A stretch of DNA of 64,000 nucleotides. Source: Gordonia asplenii (lineage in GTDB: Bacteria; Actinomycetota; Actinomycetes; Mycobacteriales; Mycobacteriaceae). How positions within the stretch are numbered: position 1 is the first letter of the stretch; every line of letters starts with the position of its first letter. Both the position numbers and the translations under genes were made by a program. Below, in pieces: positions 53,658 through 64,000 of this stretch. The stretch is from the NCBI RefSeq assembly GCF_012933505.1, contig NZ_JABBNB010000012.1, positions 62,001 to 126,000 of the forward strand, given 5' to 3'. Under the pieces are notes generated by a model. It was not told the origin of the DNA, made no database searches, and worked only from the letters and a program-made list of their open reading frames with translations.

Positions 53658-55106
53658 ATGTCCAGTCCGTCTTCTGCGCATGCCGCCGACGATCACCTCG
53701 AAACCGGGCACCTATCCCGGCGTTCACTGGTCGCCCTGTCCCTCTCTTCGTTCATCCCCGCAGTCGGCATGGGCCTGTTGCCCGTGTTGATGCTGTCACT
53801 CGCCGGACCGACCGCCTGGCTGTCGGCAGTCGTCGCCGCAGCGCTGGTAGTGGCGGTCGGTCGATGTGTCATCACCTTCGCGCGCCGATATGTCGGCAGC
53901 GGGTCCATGTACTCCTACATCAGTGAAGTCTTCGGTCCATGGGCCCGATACCTCACCGCCGCCGCGATGATCGTCGGCTATGTCATCCAGGTCGGTGCCG
54001 TCGCCGCGACGGTCGGCATCTTCTCCGGCAGCTTTCTGGAGGGGCGCGGGGTGCACTCGGCGCTGGCGCCGGGAATCCAGAGCGTCATCATCGGCGGCGC
54101 GATCTTGATCGCGGGCTTCGTCGCTTACCGCGGCGTCGACATGTCGGTCAAGATCGCGGTCACACTGGCCGCGGTATCCGTACCCGTCATGGTCGTGATC
54201 TCGATCGCCAGCGCCGTCCATACCGGGCTTGACCTGAGCACTCAGTTCGATGTGCAGCAGTTCTCCGCCAGTGGTGCGCTCAAGGGCGTCGCCGCAGGTT
54301 CGGCGTGGCTGATCGGCTTCGAAAGCTGCGCTGCGATGGCGGCCGAGACCAAGGACCCCAAACGCAGCGTTCCGATTGCGATCATGAGTGTCCCGGTCGT
54401 CTTGGGCGCCGGCTACATCGTCGCGACGATTCTGCAGGTGCCCGGGCTGATCGCGGCGCAGGATCAGCTCGCCGCCGGAATGTCGGCGCCCGCTGTGCTC
54501 GCGCTGCAAGGCGGACTCGGCTCGTCGGTCGCCGCCGCGACCGACCTGTTGCTCGCCGTCGCTTGCTTCGCGGCGCTGATCGGATTCACCAACTACGGTG
54601 CCCGAATCGCGGTCGCCATGAGCGACGATGGGCTGTTGCCCGCCTGGGCCGGCCGGATACACCCGCGATTCCACAGCCCGTACCTGGCGATCATCGCCGA
54701 ACAAGTCCTGGGATTCCTCTCGATCATGATCGCTGTGCTGTACACCGGCAACATCACGTCGACCTACACGATGATCGCTCAGCTGATCGTCTACTGCTGG
54801 ATCGCCCCGTACGTGTTGGTGGCGGTGGGGTCGGTCGTACTGTCGCGGCGAGTCGGGGAGCTCAGCGTCGGCCTGGTCGTCGCGGCCGTCTTCGGCACTG
54901 TCGGCATCGGCTGGATCTACGTGAACGCCTGGATCAATCCGCCCGCCGCACCGGCCGACAAGATGGTGTGGTTCGCCGTCGGACTGATCGCCGTGATGAC
55001 CGCGCTGATCGGCGGTCGACGTCGTCGGCTCGGCTCGCGCTCGGATGGATCACCGGACGCATCGCCCGTCGGGCCGCAGGAGCTCGTGGCAGATCCCGGC
55101 GCCTGA
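53658..55106 (+). CDS. APC-superfamily amino acid/amine permease
   Basis: 482 residues from ATG 53658. Twelve or so membrane segments, with the APC signature GSMYSYISEVFG in the first third, GFESCAAMAAETKDPKRSVP after helix 6 and TNYGARIAVAMSDDG. This is the amino acid/amine porter layout. It probably imports the substrate or exchanges amines. Repeats bracket it on both sides, and its gene belongs to the same region as the oxidase and TetR. Confidence 0.9.
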   Translation: MSSPSSAHAADDHLETGHLSRRSLVALSLSSFIPAVGMGLLPVLMLSLAGPTAWLSAVVAAALVVAVGRCVITFARRYVGSGSMYSYISEVFGPWARYLTAAAMIVGYVIQVGAVAATVGIFSGSFLEGRGVHSALAPGIQSVIIGGAILIAGFVAYRGVDMSVKIAVTLAAVSVPVMVVISIASAVHTGLDLSTQFDVQQFSASGALKGVAAGSAWLIGFESCAAMAAETKDPKRSVPIAIMSVPVVLGAGYIVATILQVPGLIAAQDQLAAGMSAPAVLALQGGLGSSVAAATDLLLAVACFAALIGFTNYGARIAVAMSDDGLLPAWAGRIHPRFHSPYLAIIAEQVLGFLSIMIAVLYTGNITSTYTMIAQLIVYCWIAPYVLVAVGSVVLSRRVGELSVGLVVAAVFGTVGIGWIYVNAWINPPAAPADKMVWFAVGLIAVMTALIGGRRRRLGSRSDGSPDASPVGPQELVADPGA

Positions 55107-55125
55107 ACGCCGCAACCGGTTGCTG

Positions 55126-55195
55126 CCGCTGGTGGTTGAGCCACTCCACTGCTCAGCAGGAACGCGGCGCCAGCGGAGTTCCGTGTCGACCCCCG
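55126..55195 (+). repeat. Degenerate dispersed repeat after the permease
   Basis: GCCGCTGGTGGTTGAGCCACT through GCGCCAGCGGAGTTCCGTGTCGA. It keeps the GGTTGAGCC start and the GTGTCGA end with changed middle (only ends quoted). Confidence 0.75.
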
Positions 55196-55241
55196 TAACA
55201 CCACCGTCGCCAGACCACACCCTCACCCAGAAAGGAACCCC

Positions 55242-55625
55242 ATGGTCAGCCAAGCGGTTCGAGCCACGATCTCCGCGAAGTGGATTGTGCTCGTCGTCGT
55301 CATCCTCATCGAGCTGATCGCCACCATGGCGCTGCGTGCGTCCATCGGCAATGCCGAATGGATTCCGGTGGCGGTCGTCGGATACGTCGCGGCATTCGTC
55401 GGGCTGGGGATGACCCTGCGGTTGGGTATGCCGGTCGGGGTCGCCTATGGCATCTGGGGCGGCGCCGGCGTGGCCTTGACCGCGGTCTTCGGTGCGCTCA
55501 TCTTCAATGAGACGCTCAGCGGCACGGGCAAGTTCGGGTTGGCGCTGATCATCGTCGGCGTCGTGCTGATCGAGATGTCGCCGGAGCCGCACGACGACGC
55601 CGCCGCCGATGGCGTCCCCGCATGA
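55242..55625 (+). CDS. SMR-family efflux subunit A
   Basis: 127 residues with four membrane segments and the SMR active Glu in IELIATMAL (helix 1). A YGIWGGAGV motif falls in helix 3. It has a longer C-terminal tail than a homodimeric Smr. It overlaps the next SMR gene (ATGA), the usual arrangement of heterodimeric pumps such as EbrAB or YkkCD. Confidence 0.87.
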   Translation: MVSQAVRATISAKWIVLVVVILIELIATMALRASIGNAEWIPVAVVGYVAAFVGLGMTLRLGMPVGVAYGIWGGAGVALTAVFGALIFNETLSGTGKFGLALIIVGVVLIEMSPEPHDDAAADGVPA

Positions 55626-55936
55626 CGTGGGTCTGGCTGATCGCCGCGATCGTCGCCGAACTCGTTGCGACACTGTGTCTACGGGCATCCGACGGATACC
55701 GGCGTCGACGATGGCTGATCGGAACGATCGTGGGGTACCCGCTGGCGTTCGTGTTGGTGGCCCGCGCGCTGCGCGCGGGACTGCCGATCGGTGTGGCCTA
55801 CGGCATCTGGGTGGCGGCCGGCGTCGCACTGGTCGCCATCGCGGCGCACCTGATCTGGCGGGATCCGTTGACCCCACGAATGCTCGGCGGCGTCGCGGTT
55901 GTCGCAGCCGGTGTCATCCTCGTCGAAATGGGTTGA
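55622..55936 (+). CDS. SMR-family efflux subunit B
   Basis: 104 residues, four membrane segments, Glu in VAELVATLCL and the YGIWVAAGV motif. It pairs with the preceding gene. In this context it may export a toxic amine or pathway by-product instead of a disinfectant; quaternary-ammonium export is the family default. Confidence 0.87.
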   Translation: MTWVWLIAAIVAELVATLCLRASDGYRRRRWLIGTIVGYPLAFVLVARALRAGLPIGVAYGIWVAAGVALVAIAAHLIWRDPLTPRMLGGVAVVAAGVILVEMG

Positions 55937-55947
55937 TGGACAACGTG

Positions 55948-56613
55948 TTACAGACCCAGCATCTGTTTGACGAACTGCCAGTAGGTGTCTGCCACCTGCT
56001 CCGGGTCGAGCCGGCCGCCGGGGCGGTACCAGACCGTGACCTCGTCGCACATTCCGATCACCGCGAATGCGGCGATCGCGATGTCGACCGTCGAGTCGGG
56101 CCCGAGGGCCGCGGAGATGCCGGACCGGACCAACTCGTAGTAGGCGCGCTGGCTGCGGACCAACAGGTCGTACTCGGCGGCGGGCAGGAAGTCTCCGATC
56201 GACTCGCTGTTCATCAGCATGTCGTTCGCCCGGGCGAGGTCGCGACGTTCGGTCTGGATGCGCACATGGCGTTTGACCATCTCCTCCAGCCGTTCCAGCG
56301 GCGACGTCGCGGTCGACTCGGCGGTCACGTACTCCAGGAACTCGCCCAGCGTCCGCAGCATCGCTTCGGCGAGGATCGCCTCTTTGGAGGAGAAGTGACT
56401 GTAGAGCCCGGGCGCCTTGATGCCGACCGCGACGGCTAGATCTCGGACACTGCACGCTTCGAATCCGCGGCGGGCGAACATCTCGATCGCGGTGTCCAGG
56501 ATGCGGTCGCGGGTTCCCGATCGGTCGATCGCGGGACGAGCCTGCGCAGCGCGTTCCCTCGCCTCGGTGAGAGCACGCGCCAGCAGCTCGTCGGGTTGGT
56601 CGGTGTCGAGCAT
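55948..56613 (-). CDS. TetR-family regulator of the amine-catabolic region
   Basis: I start at ATG 56613 (221 aa) because GGAGGAG sits six bases upstream; a start five codons earlier would overlap this ribosome site. The helix-turn-helix is in residues ~30-75 (ILDTAIEMFARRGFEACSVRDL, then VGIKAPGLYSHFSSKEAIL, partial). The operator half TTAACGAAC lies directly before the ribosome site, and three more copies of the palindrome lie before the other genes here, so this is the probable local repressor. Confidence 0.88.
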   Translation of the reverse strand: MLDTDQPDELLARALTEARERAAQARPAIDRSGTRDRILDTAIEMFARRGFEACSVRDLAVAVGIKAPGLYSHFSSKEAILAEAMLRTLGEFLEYVTAESTATSPLERLEEMVKRHVRIQTERRDLARANDMLMNSESIGDFLPAAEYDLLVRSQRAYYELVRSGISAALGPDSTVDIAIAAFAVIGMCDEVTVWYRPGGRLDPEQVADTYWQFVKQMLGL

Positions 56614-56627
56614 GGCGAGCTCCTCCA

Positions 56628-56645
56628 TTAACGAACGATCACTTG
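56628..56645. promoter_or_regulatory. Copy 3 of the TTAACGAAC operator, at the TetR gene
   Basis: TTAACGAAC is perfect; the other half (GATCACTTG) agrees poorly, 4-5 of 9. It abuts the TetR ribosome site and could give autorepression. Confidence 0.55.
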
Positions 56646-56710
56646 TAGATCCAGCATATCGGTAAGCCGTGCAAGTCCGGCATTGACATCGAGCTTGCGC
56701 ACAATCAAAC

Positions 56711-56728
56711 TTAACGAACAGTCGTTAA
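56711..56728. promoter_or_regulatory. Copy 4 of the TTAACGAAC operator, before the second dehydrogenase-like gene
   Basis: TTAACGAACAGTCGTTAA with 7 of 9 half-site agreement, 26 bp upstream of ATG 56755. Confidence 0.75.
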
Positions 56729-56754
56729 TTAATCAACTCGAAGGGACGACAATC

Positions 56755-57960
56755 ATGAATCGTCAATGGGACGTCGCGGTCATCGGCGCCGGCGGGTCAC
56801 AGGCGCAAGCGATGTTGGCGGGAGCTGCCCGCGCCCAGTCGCTGGACCGGTGGATCGCCGTCGATCGTGCGTGGACTGACAAGACCGCCGCGGTCGTGGA
56901 TTCGCTCGGGATGGCGCGGCACACGCTCGACCTGTTCGACGAGCCGGAACGTCTCGCGGCGTTGTTCGCCGAGACGCGAGTGGTGGCGAATCTCGCCGGT
57001 CCGTACTACCGCACCGGGGAGGTTGTACTGGATGCCGCGATCCGCGCGGGGGCGAACTACCTCGACATCTGCGACGACGCCGACGCGGTCCTGAAGCTGC
57101 TCACCTACGACGATGCCGCGCAGGCGGCCGGTGTCACCGCTCTCATCGGCATGGGGTCGTCGCCGGGGACGACCAACGTGCTCATCCGCGCGGCCGTCGA
57201 CGAACTCGGATCGGCGGAGAACGTCGACATCTACTGGACCGTCGACGTCAGCGACTCCACCCCGGCCGCGGCTCGACACTTCTGGCATTGTTTCAACCTC
57301 GTCGACGCCGACGGCGCCGCACACCCGGTGCCGACCTGGGATGAGATCGAGCGGGTTACCGTGGACTTCCCGGAGCCCGTCGGTCCCCGCGAGCTGGTGC
57401 GGTTGGCGCATCCGGAGCCGGTCACGGTGCCGCGATACCTGCCGGTCGACAAGAGCAACAATTTCGGCGCGGTCACCCCCGTCGACGCCCTGCAGGTGTG
57501 CTGGGCAATGGCGTACGCGACCGACCCACTGCGCGACCGATCCGGTCACGACGTCGCCGACATCACTGACAAGGCCGTCGATGTCTTTGCCGCATACCGC
57601 GATTCGCGTCCGGGGAGCCCTCGGGTCGGTAGCGGCATGGTCATCGACGTCCACACCGCCGGCACCGGACTGCGATTCTCCTCGGGAGCGGAGACCGAGA
57701 TGGCCGAGGCGACGGGTGTGCCGGCGGCCGCCGGTTTGATGCTGATGCTGGCCGGGCAGGTGCCCGGTCCCGGGGTGCTGCCGCCCGAGTTGCTGCGCCC
57801 GGCCGACTTCTTCGCGAGTCTTCAGCGCGTCAGCCGTGGCGGCGGTGGCCTACAGGTGCATCGGCTCGTCGACGGCAAACCGACCGAGCGGATGCGCATC
57901 CGTGATCTCTTCGCCGCGACGCGGGCGGACCGCCGTGACGTGGTGGACGCGCGAGCATGA
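56755..57960 (+). CDS. Saccharopine dehydrogenase-like NAD(P)-dependent enzyme, paralogue 2
   Basis: 401 residues from ATG 56755 after a GAAGGGA site. It shares with the gene at 46053 the Rossmann start (VAVIGAGGSQAQAML), NLAGPYYRTGEV, YLDICDDADAV and GSSPGTTNVLI. The C-terminal ~200 residues differ more. It is divergent from TetR and directly downstream of operator copy 4. The two paralogues probably act on related compounds or form a pair. Confidence 0.82.
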   Translation: MNRQWDVAVIGAGGSQAQAMLAGAARAQSLDRWIAVDRAWTDKTAAVVDSLGMARHTLDLFDEPERLAALFAETRVVANLAGPYYRTGEVVLDAAIRAGANYLDICDDADAVLKLLTYDDAAQAAGVTALIGMGSSPGTTNVLIRAAVDELGSAENVDIYWTVDVSDSTPAAARHFWHCFNLVDADGAAHPVPTWDEIERVTVDFPEPVGPRELVRLAHPEPVTVPRYLPVDKSNNFGAVTPVDALQVCWAMAYATDPLRDRSGHDVADITDKAVDVFAAYRDSRPGSPRVGSGMVIDVHTAGTGLRFSSGAETEMAEATGVPAAAGLMLMLAGQVPGPGVLPPELLRPADFFASLQRVSRGGGGLQVHRLVDGKPTERMRIRDLFAATRADRRDVVDARA

Positions 57961-58028
57961 GCCGGCAGTGCGCCATCGACGACGAGTCAGCCGCCAGGCG
58001 TGGTCATCACCGACAAGAAGGAAGTCAT

Positions 58029-58676
58029 ATGAGGAGAATTCAGAATATGCGGCGCGGGCTGGTAGTCGCCGCGGTTGTGGGGGCATTCGCCGCCGGGCAG
58101 GTCTGCATGGATGCCGGTTCGGCAGATGCGTTGACGCTGCCGAACGGCTACAAACGTGTCGTCGGAGTCGACGGGACGGTCGTGCAGATGTGGCGGATCG
58201 GTGAGAAGGCGACGCCGATCAGCTCGGTCGCGGCCAACGGTGCGGGACGGTCGGCATTGATCTCGGGCAAGTACAAGGTACGTGTGAGTCGTGGCGGCGG
58301 GAACGTACAACTCGGTTACCTGGTGGGCTGCCAGGTTCAGCTGGGCGATCTCACCGCGGGCGCGTCGATGACGCTGACGCCCGCCCCGTCGGCGACGGCC
58401 ACGATCTCCCTGCCGTTGGCTCCGGGCCAAGTGGTCGACGTCGCGAACATCTTCAACAAGGACCTGAGCGGACCGACCGTGTCGTTGGAGACACAGGCTC
58501 AACAGATCGACGTTCAGGGCTGCGGCGGATATGCGCAGGCGAAGAGCTACGTCCGCGTGACCGCCACCAGCGACTACAACTCCGACGGCGTCGGCGGGGT
58601 GAAGGGCGGCACGGTCACCGGATCCGGCGACTTCGTCCAGGCCACGCTGTTCGGTGCTCCGTTCAGTCTCAACTAG
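58029..58676 (+). CDS. MspA-family porin 1
   Basis: 215 residues. A signal peptide ends near residue 33 (AGSADA), and the mature sequence begins LTLPNGYKRVVGVDGT in the usual MspA way. Two cysteines (GYLVGCQV, QGCGGYA) and a C-terminal AQATLFGAPFSLN end that matches the porin family. MspA-type proteins form octameric water-filled channels in the mycolate outer membrane. RBS AAGGAAG. It lies 68 bp after the dehydrogenase-like gene and may admit its substrate. Confidence 0.88.
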   Translation: MRRIQNMRRGLVVAAVVGAFAAGQVCMDAGSADALTLPNGYKRVVGVDGTVVQMWRIGEKATPISSVAANGAGRSALISGKYKVRVSRGGGNVQLGYLVGCQVQLGDLTAGASMTLTPAPSATATISLPLAPGQVVDVANIFNKDLSGPTVSLETQAQQIDVQGCGGYAQAKSYVRVTATSDYNSDGVGGVKGGTVTGSGDFVQATLFGAPFSLN

Positions 58677-58717
58677 GGCTGCCAGGCATGTCCCCACACT
58701 TCGTCTTAAGGAATTCG

Positions 58718-59365
58718 ATGACTAGAAAATCGCTGCTCGCCCGTGCGGGACTGCTGGGTGCGGCGTTGCTGATGACCGTCGGGGCGGGCACCGGTGCCGC
58801 GCTTGCCCAGCCGCTCGCGGGTGGATCGGTCTCGCGCACGCTCGACGACGGCACGGTGGTATCGGTGCGACTGTTCGGTGAGTCGGTTTCACTGCGCGGC
58901 AGCAGTGTCGCGGGTGTGCCGACCACGCGGGAAGGCTGGGTGTCCGGCAAGGTTGCGGTGACTGTTCGCGGCAAGTCGGTGCAGTACACCGCGGTCTCAC
59001 CCGGCTACGACGTCGGCTGCCAAGTCAACTTCAGCGGCGGCGGAGTAGATGCCGGCGTCGCACAGGACACCACGCCGTCGACCACGACGAGCGTCGGTGG
59101 CGCGCTGACCCTAGGACCGGGCCGGGCGAGCTGGGTGCCGGTCATCACGACGACGTCGGGCGACTCGACCGCATACAAGTACTACGCGGTGAACTCCTAC
59201 ACCTTCACCGGTAGCCAGGGAGCGGTCACCTACAGCCAACAGCCGTTCCGGCTCAACGGATGTGCCGGCTACGCCTCCGCCCGGGCCCGCGTGATCGTCG
59301 AGGTGGAGACCGCGGCCGCGAAGACGTGGGTCGTGCTCATCGGTAAGGCGTTCTCGCTGAACTGA
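58718..59365 (+). CDS. MspA-family porin 2
   Basis: 215 residues from ATG 58718. The signal peptide (LLARAGLLGAALLMTVGAG region) is cleaved near ALAQP. The mature part starts with GGSVSRTLDDGTVVSVRL and, like porin 1, has GYDVGCQVNF and NGCAGYA cysteines and the end GKAFSLN. It pairs in tandem with porin 1 and ends at a hairpin. MspA proteins of other Corynebacteriales also occur in multiple copies. Confidence 0.85.
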   Translation: MTRKSLLARAGLLGAALLMTVGAGTGAALAQPLAGGSVSRTLDDGTVVSVRLFGESVSLRGSSVAGVPTTREGWVSGKVAVTVRGKSVQYTAVSPGYDVGCQVNFSGGGVDAGVAQDTTPSTTTSVGGALTLGPGRASWVPVITTTSGDSTAYKYYAVNSYTFTGSQGAVTYSQQPFRLNGCAGYASARARVIVEVETAAAKTWVVLIGKAFSLN

Positions 59366-59381
59366 CCCCGCCTCGCATGGA

Positions 59382-59419
59382 AAGTTGCCCGGCCACCGCA
59401 AAAGGTGACCGGGCAACTT
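59382..59419 (+). terminator. Hairpin terminator after the porins
   Basis: AAGTTGCCCGGCCACC, GCAAAA loop, GGTGACCGGGCAACTT with one mismatch. It has no T-run. It separates the porins from the TetR gene that follows. Confidence 0.8.
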
Positions 59420-59471
59420 AAGCGCTCGATCAAGTCGGCTACGGTAGGGGCATCGGAGCAGAGGAGGAGCG

Positions 59472-60074
59472 GTGGCGCACAAGAAGGCCGACGACCGACG
59501 GCGCGAGTTCATCGACACCGCGGCCCGCGTGATCGCCGCCGACGGTGTGGCCAAGGCGACGACTCGACGTATCACCGAAGAAGCCGGCGCACCGACCGCG
59601 AGTCTGCACTACGTGTTCGACGGCAAAGACGCACTGCTGCAGGCCGTCCTCGAGCAGGGGCCGATCGACGGCCAAGCGGCCGGTGCGCGTTTCGTGACGC
59701 CGGGGATGGGACTGGCCGCAGGAGTGGCGGCATTGATGCGCGGCTACGCCGGGTGGGTGGTCGACGATGTGTCCTGGCAGCAGGCCCAGTACGAACTGGT
59801 CCTGTGGGCCGCGCGCACACCCAGTGCGAAACACCTGCCGGGACGCGTCTACCGCAGCTATCTGGACCACACCGCGCAGCTGCTGCGCGAGGCCACCCGA
59901 CCCGACGATCCGGTGATCGACTATCAACTGCTGGCGACGCATATGCTCGCCGTACTGGACGGCCTGACACTTCAAGCGATCGCCGGGCAGGTACGGGATC
60001 TGTTGGCGCAGACCGAAATTGCGAGCGCGAATCTCGTCGCGTGGGTGGAGCGCGCGGCCCACCCCGCTGGTTGA
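59472..60074 (+). CDS. TetR-family regulator
   Basis: 200 residues from GTG 59472 with GAGGAGGAG upstream. N-terminal HTH: REFIDTAARVIAADGVAKATTRRI and AGAPTASLHYVFDGKDALL (partial). Its final codons and TGA stop are supplied by the flanking dispersed repeat (the end ...HPAG then TGA of CCGCTGGTTGA). It may control the convergent Clp/amine oxidase genes; no operator was seen. Confidence 0.85.
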   Translation: MAHKKADDRRREFIDTAARVIAADGVAKATTRRITEEAGAPTASLHYVFDGKDALLQAVLEQGPIDGQAAGARFVTPGMGLAAGVAALMRGYAGWVVDDVSWQQAQYELVLWAARTPSAKHLPGRVYRSYLDHTAQLLREATRPDDPVIDYQLLATHMLAVLDGLTLQAIAGQVRDLLAQTEIASANLVAWVERAAHPAG

Positions 60075-60440
60075 TCCGGGGGTTGTCCGGCAGGGCCCTA
60101 TCCGCTCGTTGAGCTTGGATTCGCCGGCGACAGGCCTCTTCCGCTGGTTGAGCCGTGAGGAGTGTTAGCGACGAGCGTGTCGAAACCCTGGCGCGCCTCT
60201 TCCGTTGGTCGAGCGTGTCGAAACCATGGTGAGACGAATCGCCAACTGTCACTATGCGTTTGGTGCGTTGACAGCGACGGGTCGCGTGGTTTCGACACGG
60301 GCCTGCGCTAGCGCTTCGGCCCGGCTCAACCGGCAGTGAGGCCTGCGCTAGCTGTAGCGCTTCGGCCCGGCTCGACCGGAAGTGGGGCCTTCGCTAGCGC
60401 TTCGGCCCGGCTCAACCGACCGGTGAACCTGCGCTTGCGC
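60064..60440. repeat. Large block of dispersed repeats
   Basis: At least eight units in both directions: CCGCTGGTTGATCC, CCGCTCGTTGAGCTTGGATT, CCGCTGGTTGAGCCGTGAG...GTGTCGAAACC, TGGTCGAGCGTGTCGAAACC, then inverted GGTTTCGACACGGGCC with repeats of GCTAGCGCTTCGGCCCGGCTC. The block fills the gap between the convergent TetR and Clp genes and ends at the Clp stop. Confidence 0.9.
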
Positions 60441-60446
60441 TGCGGC

Positions 60447-62683
<2,237 letters not shown>

Positions 62684-62687
<4 letters not shown>

Positions 62688-64000
62688 CGCGCCGCGCTCA
62701 CCGGTGCGCCGGCGCTCGAGGCGTGAGCCCGGACCGCAACCTCGATTGCGTCACGTGTCATCTGCCGCGCAGCATCGACCGCGGCCTTCTTGCCGCTGTC
62801 GACGGCGCCTTCGATCCAGCCGTTGAACGACGTCGCGATATCAGAGGTGGCGAAGAAGAGCTTGCCCTCGGGACGGCCGAGTTCGGAATGGGTCTGGCTG
62901 ATCCGCCCCGGCTGGAAGGCGACGTATCCGCCGTTGCCCGACCACTCGTCGGTCACCCAGCGATGCAGGTCGAAGGCGACCAGTTCGGCGCCGGGATACA
63001 GCGTCTGGATGAACTGCTCGACGCCGGCGAAGTCGGTGCCGAAACTGGGCCGATCGGGATGGTCGATGAAGAAGCCGACGATCACTTGGCCGTCGTCGCC
63101 GAGGTCGTGCTGGGTGAATGCGATGAACGCGCCGTTGGACGAGTCCGCGTCGGCGATGGTGGCGACCGGCTTGGGCGCGCCTTTCACCTGGGCCCAGAAC
63201 TTGATCGGATAGGAGACGTGCCGCTCGGCTGACATCGCGGTCTTCACCGGGCTCAGCACCGGGCTGAAAACGATGTCCGACCAGCACACCAGGGGTGTCG
63301 CGATGACGGCGGTCTTCGCGGTGAAACTGTCGCCGGCACGAGTGGTGACGGTGACCCCGTCGTCGTTCTGTTCGACCCGGGCCACTGGAGTCTCGTAGCG
63401 GATGTCGGCTCCGGAGTCGTCGGCCATCGCGTTGACCAGGGCGCCGGTACCCTCCTTGAGGTACTCGTCGACCACGCCCCAGGTGCGCAGCAGGCTGTGG
63501 TCGAGGCCGGCGACGAAGGCCAGCAGCGGCAGTGCCGACGTCTCGTCGGGATAGCGTGCCGCGTTGTTGGCGCCGATGAACGAGAAGAACGCGCGAGTCT
63601 TCGGGCCGACGCCGAGATTGTCGAGGTACTCGCCCCACGGGATGTCCAGGTCGGAGAGGTTCTGTTTGTCCAGCGGCACGCCGCGAGTGATGCGGTGTAC
63701 GTCGGTCATGATGCGGAAGTAGGCCTTCTCGAAGTCGTAGATCTCTTCGAGTGGAACCGGCAACGGACCGGGATTGTGTTCACCGTGGGCAAGGGTCGGA
63801 AAGTAATCCGGGAAAGGCGAGTGCTCGACGGTGATGCCGTACCGCGCCACCTCGGCGACCATGTTGATCTGGCGGTCCGACCAGATCCACTGGCCGCCGT
63901 GTTCGACGACGCCCTCGAAATCGCCGACCTTCTTGGTCTCCGACCAGGTGCGGCCACCGAGGCGATTGCGTGCCTCCAGTAGCAGGACGTGGTATCCCTG
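62684..64000 (-). CDS. Flavin-containing amine oxidase (5' end outside window)
   Basis: The frame is open to the window's right edge; about 438 codons are visible and no start is seen. The N-terminal visible part contains LLEARNRLGGRTW, the conserved arginine-glycine FAD motif, and EHGGQWIW. Further on: FWAQVKGAP, a DEWSGNGGYVAFQPG strand and the closing FFATSDIATSFNGWIEGAVDSGKKAA FAD motif (quoted in part). This is the monoamine/polyamine oxidase family, oxidising primary amines to aldehydes. Overlap with the Clp gene by four bases implies cotranscription. Confidence 0.88.

Noticed and set aside
55938..55953. ACAACGTGTTACAG resembling a KstR site
   Set aside because: It lies between convergent gene ends and includes the TetR stop codon; the outer flanks do not match and there is no start codon to serve.

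Overview
The window is high-GC actinobacterial DNA, most likely from Gordonia or a close mycolic-acid-containing relative in the Corynebacteriales. The evidence is an antigen 85-type mycolyltransferase fragment at the left edge, Mce-associated membrane proteins, two MspA-type porins, a complete mycofactocin locus, 3-ketosteroid hydroxylase reductase (kshB), KstR-type operators, and an actinobacterial S10 ribosomal operon. The order 'ferredoxin reductase - mycofactocin genes - rpsJ' resembles the Rv0688-Rv0700 region of Mycobacterium tuberculosis as I remember it; no alignment was run.

Layout. 1-9.3 kb: mycolyltransferase end, EamA transporter, CGNR regulator, membrane Ser/Thr kinase with an overlapping hydrolase, a DUF2236/MpaB oxygenase divergent from menC, then a P450-TetR-SDR operon. 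A 30-bp inverted repeat occurs both between mpaB and menC and before the P450, so the TetR probably controls both. 9.3-12 kb: intergenic repeats and a TerD/PD-(D/E)XK nuclease fusion. 12-17.9 kb: four overlapping Mce-associated genes, a ferredoxin reductase, AlkD-like protein, DoxX and kshB. KstR-type boxes precede the first Mce-associated gene and kshB. 18-28 kb: mftR, then mftABCD, which ends in a strong hairpin; then a KstR-box SDR and an alpha-methylacyl-CoA racemase; then mftEFG from its own promoter. 28-34 kb: FAD-linked oxidase, PPOX flavoprotein, two secreted proteins, a hotdog protein, a DUF4173 membrane protein and an SRPBCC remnant. 34.4-40.2 kb: the S10 operon (rpsJ to rpsQ) with promoter and terminator.

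40.3-44.6 kb holds a PRC-barrel/YsnF stress protein, a PknF-like kinase and two lipoproteins. 44.7-58 kb is an accessory catabolic region: FAD amine/amino-acid oxidase, two saccharopine-dehydrogenase-like enzymes, a choline/aminoglycoside-type kinase, SDR, SurE-like phosphatase, acyl-CoA ligase, aldehyde dehydrogenase, APC permease, an SMR pair and a TetR. The same 18-bp palindrome (ideal TTAACGAACGTTCGTTAA) lies before four of these genes, which ties them into one regulon. I read it as an undescribed amine or amino-alcohol pathway and as the best discovery candidate in the window. 58-64 kb: two MspA porins, a TetR, and on the minus strand a flavin amine oxidase overlapping a reduced Clp AAA+ protein.

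A dispersed repeat, beginning CCGCTGGTTGAGCC and ending GTGTCGAAACC, occurs in intergenic gaps throughout the window. One copy lies inside the mftB reading frame and another supplies the end of a TetR gene. I saw no rRNA, tRNA, CRISPR array, insertion sequence or prophage.
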